DNA of 9,192 nt, taken from positions 1 through 9,192 of the forward strand of contig JAPPFU010000085.1 in assembly GCA_028875085.1 (NCBI GenBank), given 5' to 3'. Numbering within the stretch: the first letter of the stretch is position 1; each line of letters starts with the position of its first letter. The position numbers and the translations under genes are program-made. Shown one piece after another: positions 1 to 5,980 of the stretch. The DNA is from Chloroflexota bacterium. GTDB lineage: Bacteria > Chloroflexota > Dehalococcoidia > Lucifugimonadales > Australimonadaceae. The notes below the pieces were generated by a model. That model saw nothing but the letters and a program-made list of their open reading frames with translations. It made no database searches and was not told where the DNA came from.

Positions 1-1
1 G

Positions 2-10
2 TGCTATAGT
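2..10 (+). promoter_or_regulatory. Possible extended -10 promoter element for the CDF transporter gene
   Basis: TGCTATAGT reads as an extended -10 element (TG, one base, then TATAGT, 5 of 6 matches to TATAAT). It would start transcription near base 17 and give a leader of about 45 bases before the ATG at 62. Any -35 box lies outside the window, so this cannot be confirmed. The same GCTATA core recurs at two other promoters in the window. Confidence 0.4.
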
Positions 11-61
11 GCGCGCCGCAGCAACCTCTCCACCTTCTTCCCGTGTGAGGCGCGCCGGTCT

Positions 62-1324
62 ATGACGCAAGGAAGCGGACACCGCCACGAGCACGAGGGC
101 CACGACCACTCCCACGAGGAGCATGCCCACGACCACGCCGGACACGATCACGGCGCGCACGAGCATCACGACCACGAAGGCCACGACCACTCCCACGAGG
201 AGCACGACCACGCGCACGCCGGACACGACCACGGCCACGAGGGGCACGCGCATCACGACCACTCCCATGAGGAGCATGCCCACGACCACGGCGAGCACGC
301 GCACGCCGGGCACGAGCATCACGACCACTCCCACGAGGAGCACGACCACGGGCATGGGCACGGACACGACCACCACGGCCATGGGCACGGCGGACACTCC
401 CACGCCCACGACCTGCGCGGTCAGAGCCGCAAGAATCTCCTCATAGCCCTCTTCCTCATCACCACCTACATGATCGCCGAGGTGGTGGGCGGCCTCATCT
501 CCGGCAGCCTGGCGCTCCTCGCCGACGCCGCCCACATGCTGACGGACGCCGCCGCCATCGCCACGGCGCTCTTCGCCATGTGGCTGTCCGAGCGCGCCGC
601 CACCACTTCCCGCACCTACGGCTACTACCGCACGGAGATATTGGCCGCGCTCGTCAACACCTTCGTGTTGTGGCTGTTGACTGCGTGGATCTTCTTCGAG
701 GCTTACGAGCGTTTCCGCCACCACGAGGCGGAGGTCGTGGGACTTCCCGTCCTGCTCGTCGGCATCGGCGGCCTCATCATCAACCTCGCCGCCGCGTGGG
801 TGCTCCACCGCTCCTCCGGCCATAGCCTGAACGTGGAAGGCGCCTTCCAGCATGTCCTGGCCGACTTGCTCGGGTCGGTGGGCGTCGTCATCTCCGCCAT
901 CCTCATCATCACGTTCGGATGGCAGCTTGCCGACCCCATCGCCAGCGTGGCCATCGGCCTGTTAGTGCTCTGGAGCTCGTGGCACCTGATGCTCTCCGTG
1001 CTTGCCGTGCTCCTCGAGGGCACCCCCGAGCACATCGACATGTACAAGCTCTGCGGCGACATCGAAGACCTCGACGGCGTGACCCTCATCCACGACGTCC
1101 ACGCATGGACGATTACCTCCGGCAGCGAGTCCTTCACCGCCCACGTGGTGATTGACTCCGCCTGGACGGGCGACCGCGAGGCGCTTCGCGCCCGCATCAT
1201 GGAGATCGTCCACGACGACTACGGGATAAACCACGCCACTATCCAGTTGGAGCAGACCGCAGGCAGTTGCGCCTCCGAGAACCACCACGTCGGCCACCTC
1301 GAGATGCGCAGCCGCATGGCGTAG
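62..1324 (+). CDS. Cation diffusion facilitator (CDF) family zinc/divalent metal exporter with long His-rich N-terminus
   Basis: Inner-membrane proton/metal antiporter of the CzcD/ZitB type, expected to export Zn2+ (possibly Co2+ or Cd2+) from the cytoplasm. Residues 7-116 form a hydrophilic His/Asp/Glu/Gly tract with 51 His in the first 117 residues. The six-helix CDF membrane domain follows (about 125-320). The two HxxxD metal-site pairs expected in TM2 and TM5 are present at His158/Asp162 and His264/Asp268. A C-terminal cytoplasmic domain (about 330-400) carries the typical HDVHAW segment. At 420 residues it is about 100 longer than ordinary bacterial CDF proteins, entirely because of the N-terminal tract. 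There is no strong Shine-Dalgarno sequence before the ATG, only a distant GAGG. The gene converges on the DUF971 gene with a 17-base gap. Family assignment is secure; metal specificity is inferred from the His-rich region and not proven. Confidence 0.95.
   Translation: MTQGSGHRHEHEGHDHSHEEHAHDHAGHDHGAHEHHDHEGHDHSHEEHDHAHAGHDHGHEGHAHHDHSHEEHAHDHGEHAHAGHEHHDHSHEEHDHGHGHGHDHHGHGHGGHSHAHDLRGQSRKNLLIALFLITTYMIAEVVGGLISGSLALLADAAHMLTDAAAIATALFAMWLSERAATTSRTYGYYRTEILAALVNTFVLWLLTAWIFFEAYERFRHHEAEVVGLPVLLVGIGGLIINLAAAWVLHRSSGHSLNVEGAFQHVLADLLGSVGVVISAILIITFGWQLADPIASVAIGLLVLWSSWHLMLSVLAVLLEGTPEHIDMYKLCGDIEDLDGVTLIHDVHAWTITSGSESFTAHVVIDSAWTGDREALRARIMEIVHDDYGINHATIQLEQTAGSCASENHHVGHLEMRSRMA
104..343 (+). 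repeat. Imperfect in-gene repeats encoding DHSHEEH units
   Basis: The heptapeptide DHSHEEH occurs four times, at residues 15-21, 42-48, 66-72 and 88-94, with spacings of 27, 24 and 22 residues. At DNA level the repeats are near-identical stretches built on CACGACCACTCCCACGAGGA with variable linkers of Ala/Gly/Glu/His codons. The spacings are whole codons, so copy-number change would keep the reading frame. Confidence 0.9.
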
Positions 1325-1341
1325 CCGAGGCCACGGCTTCC

Positions 1342-1653
1342 CTACGCCCCCTCTCGCTCGCATAGTTCGCGCAGATGGCGGAACGGGAAGATGCCTGTGT
1401 CGTGCAGGTCGCTGAACAGGATGCCCACCGCGTAGTTGCCGATCTCCAGCACGTCCTCCACGCGGATGTCCTCCGGCACGTCGTCTACCGACACCTGGCG
1501 GATGTGCGTCATCTCGTCCACGCACTGAGCGCAGCCGCAGTTGCCCCGCAGCACGCGGTGCGGCAGCAGGAACTGCTCCCCGTCGCGCCACAGGATGCGC
1601 ATCCCCTCTTCCTGCACGTTGATCGACCGCGGCTCGTACCGCTCCTCCGCCAT
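1342..1653 (-). CDS. DUF971 family protein (gamma-butyrobetaine hydroxylase N-terminal-like domain)
   Basis: A small 103-residue protein consisting of one DUF971 / GBBH-like N-terminal domain. Visible hallmarks are a Cys cluster (Cys39, Cys41, Cys44 in GNCGCAQC), which in the related hydroxylase domain contributes to a zinc site, and the C-terminal HDTGIFPF segment (from His84) typical of the family. Its biochemical role is not established; stand-alone members are thought to be metal- or Fe-S-related accessory proteins, but nothing here proves that. I chose the ATG at 1653 because GGAGG sits 8 bases upstream and because the family begins there. A longer open frame upstream is low-complexity and overlaps dinB. 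It lies 47 bases downstream of the dinB stop on the same strand, so co-transcription with dinB is likely. Confidence 0.85.
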   Translation of the reverse strand: MAEERYEPRSINVQEEGMRILWRDGEQFLLPHRVLRGNCGCAQCVDEMTHIRQVSVDDVPEDIRVEDVLEIGNYAVGILFSDLHDTGIFPFRHLRELCEREGA

Positions 1654-1700
1654 GCGCGTCGCCTCCGCGCGCGGTCTTGCGCCGCCGCGCCGCCGCCATC

Positions 1701-2795
1701 TTATGCCTCGTAGGGCGCCAGCGCCTCCATCGTCATCTGCCCTTCCGCCCGGCGCGGGCGCATATTGCTGACGCCGACACCGACCAGCCGCACCGAGCGC
1801 CCCTGCTCCCACGCCGCCTCCACCAGCTCGGCGGCGAGGCTGCGTATCGCCTCCGCGTCCGCCGTAGCGGTCGGCCTGCTCTGCGAGCGCGTCAAGGTAG
1901 TGAAGTCCGCATAGCGCAGCTTGACCGTAACCGTGCGGGCGAGCAGGCCGCCGCTCTCCAGCGACTCGGCCACGCGGCCGGCGAGGCGCTCCGTCTCCTG
2001 GAGCACCGCGGCGCGGTCGTCCATATCCGTCGAGAACGTCTCCTCCGCGCTGATGGACTTCGCCTCCCGGTCGGTGGAGACGGGCGAGGCGTCCTCGCCC
2101 ATGGCGCGGCGTTGCAGCAGCGCCCCGCCCGGCCCCAGCAACGCCGTAAGCGTCGCGGGCGTCGCGGCGGCAACCTGCCCCAGCGTTTCAAATCCCGCCG
2201 CGTTGAGACGCTCGGCGGAGCGCGGGCCGACGCCGGGCAGCTTGCGGACGGGCAGGGGAGCCAGGAAGGCCGCCTCGCCGCCGGGCTGCGCGACCACGAA
2301 GCCGTTGGGCTTGCCCGTCTCGCAGGCGACTTTGGCCACCATCCTGTTGGTCGCCAGGCCGATGGAGTTCGGCAACTCCGCTTCCACGCGGATGCGCCCT
2401 TGCATCCGGTGCGCCAGCGCCTCCGCATGCGCCATATCGCGCGAGACGCCCGTTAGGTCCACGTACGCCTCGTCGATGGACATCGGCTGCACCACCGGCG
2501 ACTCGCGCCGCAGGATGTCCATCACCCGCTGCGAATAGGCGTGGTACAGATGCCGCCGCCCGGGCAGCACCACCGCCTCGGGGCAGAGGCGCAGCGCCTG
2601 CGCCATCGGCATAGCGGAGCGACAACCGTAGCGCCGCGCTTCGTAGGAGGCGGCCATGACCACGCCGCGCCCCTCCGGGGAGCCGCCCACCAGCAACGGC
2701 TTGCCCCGCAGCGACGGGTCTTCCACCGCCTCCACCGAGGCGTAGAAGGCATCCAGGTCGACGAGCGCGATGCGCCGTTCAGCGTCCGCAGCCAT
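1701..2795 (-). CDS. dinB: DNA polymerase IV (Y-family, DinB)
   Basis: Error-prone translesion DNA polymerase of the DinB/Pol IV group, acting at stalled forks in the cytoplasm. The catalytic acidic residues are in place: Asp13 in the LVDLDAFYASVE motif and Asp108/Glu109 in the SIDEAYVDL motif. Tyr18 occupies the steric-gate position that excludes ribonucleotides. A helix-hairpin-helix segment (GVGPRSAERL) and the little-finger domain follow. At 364 residues it is close to the usual 350-400. The C-terminus has QMTME where many DinB proteins carry a QLxLF-type sliding-clamp motif, so clamp binding may be weak or lie elsewhere. The start is ambiguous: GTG at 2798 directly precedes ATG at 2795, and neither has a clear Shine-Dalgarno sequence. 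The gene follows the HU gene by 62 bases and precedes the DUF971 gene on the same strand. Confidence 0.95.
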   Translation of the reverse strand: MAADAERRIALVDLDAFYASVEAVEDPSLRGKPLLVGGSPEGRGVVMAASYEARRYGCRSAMPMAQALRLCPEAVVLPGRRHLYHAYSQRVMDILRRESPVVQPMSIDEAYVDLTGVSRDMAHAEALAHRMQGRIRVEAELPNSIGLATNRMVAKVACETGKPNGFVVAQPGGEAAFLAPLPVRKLPGVGPRSAERLNAAGFETLGQVAAATPATLTALLGPGGALLQRRAMGEDASPVSTDREAKSISAEETFSTDMDDRAAVLQETERLAGRVAESLESGGLLARTVTVKLRYADFTTLTRSQSRPTATADAEAIRSLAAELVEAAWEQGRSVRLVGVGVSNMRPRRAEGQMTMEALAPYEA

Positions 2796-2824
2796 CACGG
2801 GCCAATCGTAGCCCCGGCCGCGTC

Positions 2825-2842
2825 AAAAGGCGCGCCCGCCCT
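2825..2842 (-). terminator. Weak terminator-like hairpin with T4 after the HU gene
   Basis: Read on the minus strand, a short GGCG/CGCC stem is followed directly by TTTT, 16 bases past the HU stop codon. A second stem, AGGCC/GGCCT with a four-base loop, lies just before it at 2846-2859 and overlaps the stop codon. The stems are short and the T run is only four bases, so readthrough into dinB is likely. Confidence 0.25.
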
Positions 2843-2857
2843 GTCAGGCCGCGAGGC

Positions 2858-3157
2858 CTACTTGCTGCCGCGCACTGCGCCGGTCAGGTCGGTGCCGGGG
2901 CTGAAGCCGACCCGCTTGTGCGCGGGCACCTTGATCTGCTGCCCCGCCTGGCTGCCGCGGATAGCGCGTACCGTGCGCTCCTTCACCTGCCGCGCCTCAA
3001 ACGAGCCGAAGCCCGTCACTACCACCCGGTCGCCCGACGCCAGCGCCTCGCGAATCGAGTCGAGCACGGCGTTGAGCGCCGCCTCGCCCTGGGAGCGGGG
3101 CGAGTCCAGCTTCTCCGCCACCTTAGCCGCCAAGTCGCCTTTCCGTAGCGTGGCCAC
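2858..3157 (-). CDS. HU-family nucleoid DNA-binding protein (variant arm)
   Basis: A 99-residue histone-like protein expected to dimerise, bend DNA and coat the nucleoid. The N-terminal helical half (residues 1-45), the VTGFGSFEAR strand (48-56) and the KVPAHKRVGFSPG segment (76-88) match HU/IHF. The DNA-contacting arm is unusual. Where common HU proteins have RNPxTG with a DNA-intercalating proline, this one reads RGSQAG, with Ser69 at the proline position. The segment between GFG and this site is three residues longer than in E. coli or B. subtilis HU. I chose the GTG start at 3157 because a full AGGAGG lies 7 bases upstream. The upstream ATG at 3187 would place that ribosome-binding site inside the gene. 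It has its own promoter at 3237-3208. Confidence 0.92.
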   Translation of the reverse strand: MATLRKGDLAAKVAEKLDSPRSQGEAALNAVLDSIREALASGDRVVVTGFGSFEARQVKERTVRAIRGSQAGQQIKVPAHKRVGFSPGTDLTGAVRGSK

Positions 3158-3207
3158 TATGCCACCTCCTGCGATATGCGCGCCCATGCGTTCGGACGTC
3201 GCGCAAG

Positions 3208-3237
3208 GTTATAGCACGCCCGCGCGCCGCGCGGCAA
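3208..3237 (-). promoter_or_regulatory. Sigma70-like promoter of the HU gene
   Basis: On the minus strand TTGCCG (3237-3232) is followed after 18 bases by TATAAC (3213-3208). A TG at 3216-3215 makes it an extended -10. It lies between thiD and the HU start, giving a leader of about 44 bases, and would let HU be transcribed independently of the thiamin genes. Confidence 0.6.
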
Positions 3238-3258
3238 CGCAAGGGGGGTCAGCTTCGC

Positions 3259-4053
3259 CTACTCCCACGCATAGAAGTGGTGCAGCGGCCCATGTCCGCT
3301 CCCGACGCGGAAGCCGCGCCGGATTGCCTCCGTCGTATACGCCTTCGCGCGCTCCACCGCCTCCGGCACGCTCGCGCCCAGCGCGAGGTTCGCCGCGATG
3401 GCGGAGGAGAGCGTGCACCCCGTGCCGTGCGTGTTCACCGTGTCGATGCGCGCCGCCGAATGCTGCACGAACGATCGGCCGTCGTACAGCACGTCCACCG
3501 CGTCGCCCTCGTAGTGGCCGCCCTTGATGAGCACGTGCGCCGCCCCCATGCGGTGGATGAGCGGCGCCGCTTCGCGCGCCTGCTCCGCCGACCGCACCGT
3601 GAGGCCGGTCAACGCCTCCGCCTCTCCCGCGTTGGGCGTGAGCACGAGCGTGAGCGGCGGCATCTCCGCGATGAGCGTCTGCACCGCGTCGTCCCGTATC
3701 AGGCGGTAGCCGCTCTGCGTAACCATCACCGGGTCCACGACGACACGCTCGAAGCGATGCTCGCGCACTTTGGCCGCGACGACGCCGATGACCTCGGCGC
3801 TGGAGAGCATGCCTATCTTCACCGCCGTCGGGCGCAGGTCGGCGGCGATAGCGTCGATCTGCGCCGCGACGAGCGCCGTGTCCACTTCTGCCATCGCCGT
3901 CACGCCCAGCGTGTTCTGCGCCGTGATGGCCGTCAACGCGCTTACGCCGTAGACGCCGTGGGCCGCGAACGTCTTCAGGTCAGCCTGCGCGCCCGCCCCC
4001 GCGCCCGAGTCGGAGCCTGCGATGGTCAACACGATGGGCCGTTCCGCCGCCAC
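3259..4053 (-). CDS. thiD: Hydroxymethylpyrimidine / phosphomethylpyrimidine kinase
   Basis: ThiD phosphorylates 4-amino-5-hydroxymethyl-2-methylpyrimidine (HMP) and then HMP-phosphate to HMP-PP, the pyrimidine half of thiamin phosphate. It is a ribokinase-fold enzyme of 264 residues, the usual single-domain length, with no ThiE or ThiN fusion. Visible motifs are the N-terminal TIAGSDSGAGAGAQADLKTF, the substrate-side ITAQNT, KIGML, VVDPVMV, the LIKGGH strand and the C-terminal GTGCTLSSA anion-hole motif with Cys213 as the catalytic-site cysteine. It starts at GTG (4053) with GGAGG 6 bases upstream, inside the last codons of the symporter gene. The two genes are one base apart and probably translationally coupled. 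Expression should follow the TPP riboswitch upstream of the symporter. Confidence 0.95.
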   Translation of the reverse strand: MAAERPIVLTIAGSDSGAGAGAQADLKTFAAHGVYGVSALTAITAQNTLGVTAMAEVDTALVAAQIDAIAADLRPTAVKIGMLSSAEVIGVVAAKVREHRFERVVVDPVMVTQSGYRLIRDDAVQTLIAEMPPLTLVLTPNAGEAEALTGLTVRSAEQAREAAPLIHRMGAAHVLIKGGHYEGDAVDVLYDGRSFVQHSAARIDTVNTHGTGCTLSSAIAANLALGASVPEAVERAKAYTTEAIRRGFRVGSGHGPLHHFYAWE

Positions 4054-4054
4054 G

Positions 4055-5554
4055 CTAGTCCTCCATCAGTTTGACGCGCTCCGCCAACTCGCCGAAATCG
4101 TAGCCCTCCGTCTCGGGGCGCCGCGCCCCCAACGCCAAGAACACCCCCGCGACCGCCGTCGAGACCACCACGGCGATCAGGAAGCTGCCGAGCGTGCTTC
4201 CCGACGCTAGCACGTGCCACACCCCAGTCAACCCGTCCCACGTCCACCAGCCGCTCAGGCTCCTGGTGGGGAAGAAGAGCGCCCCCGCCGCAATGCCGCA
4301 CAAGGCACTGGTCAGCGCCGCTCCGCCGCCGAACCGCCGCACGAACAACCCTAAGAAAATGGGAACCATCGCCCCCGCGCACACCAGGTCGACAATCAGG
4401 AACAGGTAGAGCACGCTGTCGAACAGGAAGCCGACGATGAGGGCGGGCACAATGAGTGCCGCTGTGATGCCACGCGACCACGCCAGCAGCTGCGCGCCGG
4501 AGAAGGCCGGTGCGACGCGCGGCAGGTCGGTCGTGAAGATGCTGGCGATGCCGTTCAGTAGCGTGTCCATGCTGCTCATCACCAGTACCAGGGCTAGCAC
4601 CATCACCGCCAGGATTGCCCACGCTGGCAGCGTCTCCAACACGAGGCTGAACAGCGATACGGCGGGCGTCTCCGCCGCTCCCGCGCCGACCGCCCAAAGC
4701 CCAAACACGCCCCCGATGATGATGATCGGGACCACGATTACCCCCGCCGCCACGAAGCCACGCCGAAGGTCGCGCTCCGTCTTGGCCGCGTACACGCGCT
4801 GCCAAAAGCCCTGATGGAATAGGTTGGCCGCCAGCACCGCGATAACCAGCGTGAACCCGAACTCGATCCCCGGCCGGTGCGACATCGACAGCAGGTCGGG
4901 GTTCACCTCCCGCACCGCGTCGAACGACGCCGTCCACCCCCCCAACTGCGCCATCACGGCGATGAACGCCACCAGCAGCAGCGGGATGATGAGGGTGAAC
5001 TGGAGCGTATCGGTGAAGATGGTCGCCCGCAGGCCGCCGTAGGTCGTGTAGAGCAGCGTCGCCGCGCCCACCAGCGCGAGCGTCAGCAGCAGCGGCGCCC
5101 CCGTGATGAGCTCGATTGCCCTGGCGATCGCCCCCATCTCCGCCGCTAAGAAGGTGAACATGTAGAGCACCATGATGAGCAGCACGAACGCGTAGACCGC
5201 CGGTCCGAACCGGTGCCGCACGAATTCCGTCAGCGAGTGGCCCTCCGGCATCAGCCGCCGCATCCGAGGCCCCAACCAGATGAACGCGATGATCGGCAGC
5301 GCCTGCCCCACCCCGTAGCCGATGAGCGCCGCCAGCCCCGCCCACGTCGCAGCCTCCGCCGGACTGAACAGGATCCACGCGCCCAGGATGGAAGCGACGA
5401 TGGTGGCCGTGGCCGTCGCTCCGCCCGCCGTGTGGCGCGCGCTGATGAATCCTTCCAGCGAGATGCGCCGAGAGCGCGAGTAGAGGATTCCCGCCGTCGC
5501 AAACGCCGCCATCGCGGCCACCGCCAGCCCGAACGCGGCCATCCCCAGTTGCAT
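4055..5554 (-). CDS. Sodium:solute symporter (SSS family), probable TPP-regulated thiamin-precursor transporter
   Basis: A 499-residue inner-membrane protein of the sodium/solute symporter family (about 13 hydrophobic helices). Family signatures are YGGLRATIFTDTLQ beginning at Tyr172 and the sodium-site-like SSMDTLLN at residues 327-334. Sequence alone does not give the substrate. The gene sits directly behind a TPP riboswitch and one base before thiD, which strongly suggests uptake of a thiamin precursor, most simply HMP, or thiamin itself. SSS-type transporters under TPP control have been proposed before from comparative genomics (ThiV-type). I use the ATG at 5554 because GAGGAGG lies 5 bases upstream. 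The longer open frame to 5665 runs through the leader RNA and is not coding. A pantothenate- or proline-like substrate cannot be excluded. Confidence 0.88.
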   Translation of the reverse strand: MQLGMAAFGLAVAAMAAFATAGILYSRSRRISLEGFISARHTAGGATATATIVASILGAWILFSPAEAATWAGLAALIGYGVGQALPIIAFIWLGPRMRRLMPEGHSLTEFVRHRFGPAVYAFVLLIMVLYMFTFLAAEMGAIARAIELITGAPLLLTLALVGAATLLYTTYGGLRATIFTDTLQFTLIIPLLLVAFIAVMAQLGGWTASFDAVREVNPDLLSMSHRPGIEFGFTLVIAVLAANLFHQGFWQRVYAAKTERDLRRGFVAAGVIVVPIIIIGGVFGLWAVGAGAAETPAVSLFSLVLETLPAWAILAVMVLALVLVMSSMDTLLNGIASIFTTDLPRVAPAFSGAQLLAWSRGITAALIVPALIVGFLFDSVLYLFLIVDLVCAGAMVPIFLGLFVRRFGGGAALTSALCGIAAGALFFPTRSLSGWWTWDGLTGVWHVLASGSTLGSFLIAVVVSTAVAGVFLALGARRPETEGYDFGELAERVKLMED

Positions 5555-5590
5555 GACGCCTCCTCGACGCCGCGCCGGAGAACCAAAGCC

Positions 5591-5620
5591 AAGGGCCGCC
5601 CTGCTTGGGGAGCGGCCCTT
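5591..5620 (-). terminator. GC-rich hairpin in the riboswitch leader (possible expression platform)
   Basis: A perfect 9-bp inverted repeat (AAGGGCCGC / GCGGCCCTT, 12-base loop) lies between the TPP aptamer and the symporter ribosome-binding site. On the transcript it is followed by GGCTTTGGTT rather than a solid T run, so it would be a poor intrinsic terminator by E. coli rules. It could act as an attenuator in this lineage, or simply space the aptamer from the start region. Control by masking of the ribosome-binding site is an alternative. Confidence 0.45.
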
Positions 5621-5642
5621 GCGCTGTGTGGCGACGTTCGGG

Positions 5643-5743
5643 CGCGAGGCTCCCTTCGCTGGCATTACCCAGGTCAGGTTCGAAGGGTCGCCCCGAGGAC
5701 GTGTCGGGACCTCTCAGCCGGCTCTCCCAGCTCCCCCATCGCG
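5643..5743 (-). promoter_or_regulatory. TPP riboswitch (THI element)
   Basis: On the minus strand the leader carries both conserved halves of the thiamin pyrophosphate aptamer. CTGAGAGG (5717-5710) is the pyrimidine-sensing part and CCTGACCTGGGTAATGCC (5678-5661) the pyrophosphate-sensing part. It is followed by the usual AGCGAAGGGA. Outer bases CGCGA (5743-5739) and TCGCG (5647-5643) can pair as the closing P1 stem. It lies 16-23 bases downstream of a good promoter and about 90 bases before the symporter start. High TPP is expected to switch the symporter-thiD unit off. Confidence 0.96.
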
Positions 5744-5765
5744 GTGCCGTATGCTAGGTCGGCGG

Positions 5766-5794
5766 ATACTAGGGCAGCGGCGCGCCCGGGTCAA
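5766..5794 (-). promoter_or_regulatory. Sigma70-like promoter of the riboswitch-symporter-thiD unit
   Basis: On the minus strand TTGACC (5794-5789) and TAGTAT (5771-5766) are separated by 17 bases, the ideal spacing. The predicted start near 5759 precedes the P1 stem of the TPP aptamer by roughly 16 bases, so the whole aptamer is transcribed first. Confidence 0.65.
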
Positions 5795-5823
5795 GACGCG
5801 GCCAAATCGCGCGGCAGGGGCTA

Positions 5824-5851
5824 TGGACAACGGGCGAGCCATCGCTATAAT
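5824..5851 (+). promoter_or_regulatory. Sigma70-like promoter of the RskA-like secreted protein gene
   Basis: TGGACA (5824-5829) and a perfect TATAAT (5846-5851) are separated by 16 bases. The predicted start is near 5858, giving a leader of about 120 bases. The promoter is divergent from, and about 30 bases away from, the thiamin-unit promoter. Confidence 0.65.
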
Positions 5852-5866
5852 GCGCTCGGCAGGGTG

Positions 5867-5879
5867 TTTGCCCGGCAAA
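5867..5879. repeat. Short inverted repeat just after the plus-strand promoter
   Basis: TTTGCC-C-GGCAAA is a perfect 6-bp inverted repeat with one central base, about 9 bases downstream of the predicted transcription start. The position would suit an operator, or it could form a small hairpin in the leader. No known regulator can be named from this. Confidence 0.4.
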
Positions 5880-5980
5880 TCTTTGGCGCGCGCGAGGCGG
5901 CCGCGCTTCAAGGCGTGACCACTGAAACGGAGAACGACAACCAGCCCCGCCGACCTGCCGGCGCTGTGACAGGAGTAGGC

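Larger units (their letters stand above)
5555..5980. other. Divergent intergenic control region
   Basis: These 426 bases separate the symporter (minus) from the RskA-like gene (plus) and carry no convincing coding sequence. From left to right they hold the symporter ribosome-binding site (near 5560-5566), the 5591-5620 hairpin, the TPP riboswitch and the minus-strand promoter. Next come the plus-strand promoter, a small inverted repeat at 5867-5879 and the ribosome-binding site of the next gene (AGGAG at 5971-5975). Open frames crossing it in several phases reflect lack of stops in GC-rich DNA. Confidence 0.85.

Noticed and set aside
104..343. Repeated units that at first look resemble a CRISPR or tandem-repeat array
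   Set aside because: The repeats are in-frame coding DNA for DHSHEEH units, with short variable linkers and no palindromic repeat or spacer structure.
123..446. Open frame in the +1-shifted phase through the His-rich repeats, giving a Thr/Arg-rich protein
   Set aside because: It is the shadow of the CAC/GAC-rich repeat codons of the CDF gene. It has no ribosome-binding site and no family resemblance.
2541..3527. 328-codon plus-strand open frame across dinB, HU and thiD
   Set aside because: It crosses three well-supported genes on the other strand and has no coherent protein character.
4026..5378. 450-codon open frame on the same strand as the symporter, in another phase
   Set aside because: It overlaps the clear SSS coding frame, its translation is Gly/Arg/Ala-rich without membrane segments, and it lacks a ribosome-binding site. 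Long alternative frames are expected at this GC content.
5555..5665. N-terminal extension of the symporter frame by 37 codons
   Set aside because: It lies within the leader RNA, overlapping the hairpin and the aptamer end. The ATG at 5554 has a strong GAGGAGG.
5213..5980. Upstream extension of the RskA-like open frame by 256 codons
   Set aside because: The extension is antisense to the symporter and riboswitch and is Arg-rich. A signal peptide and ribosome-binding site place the start at 5981.
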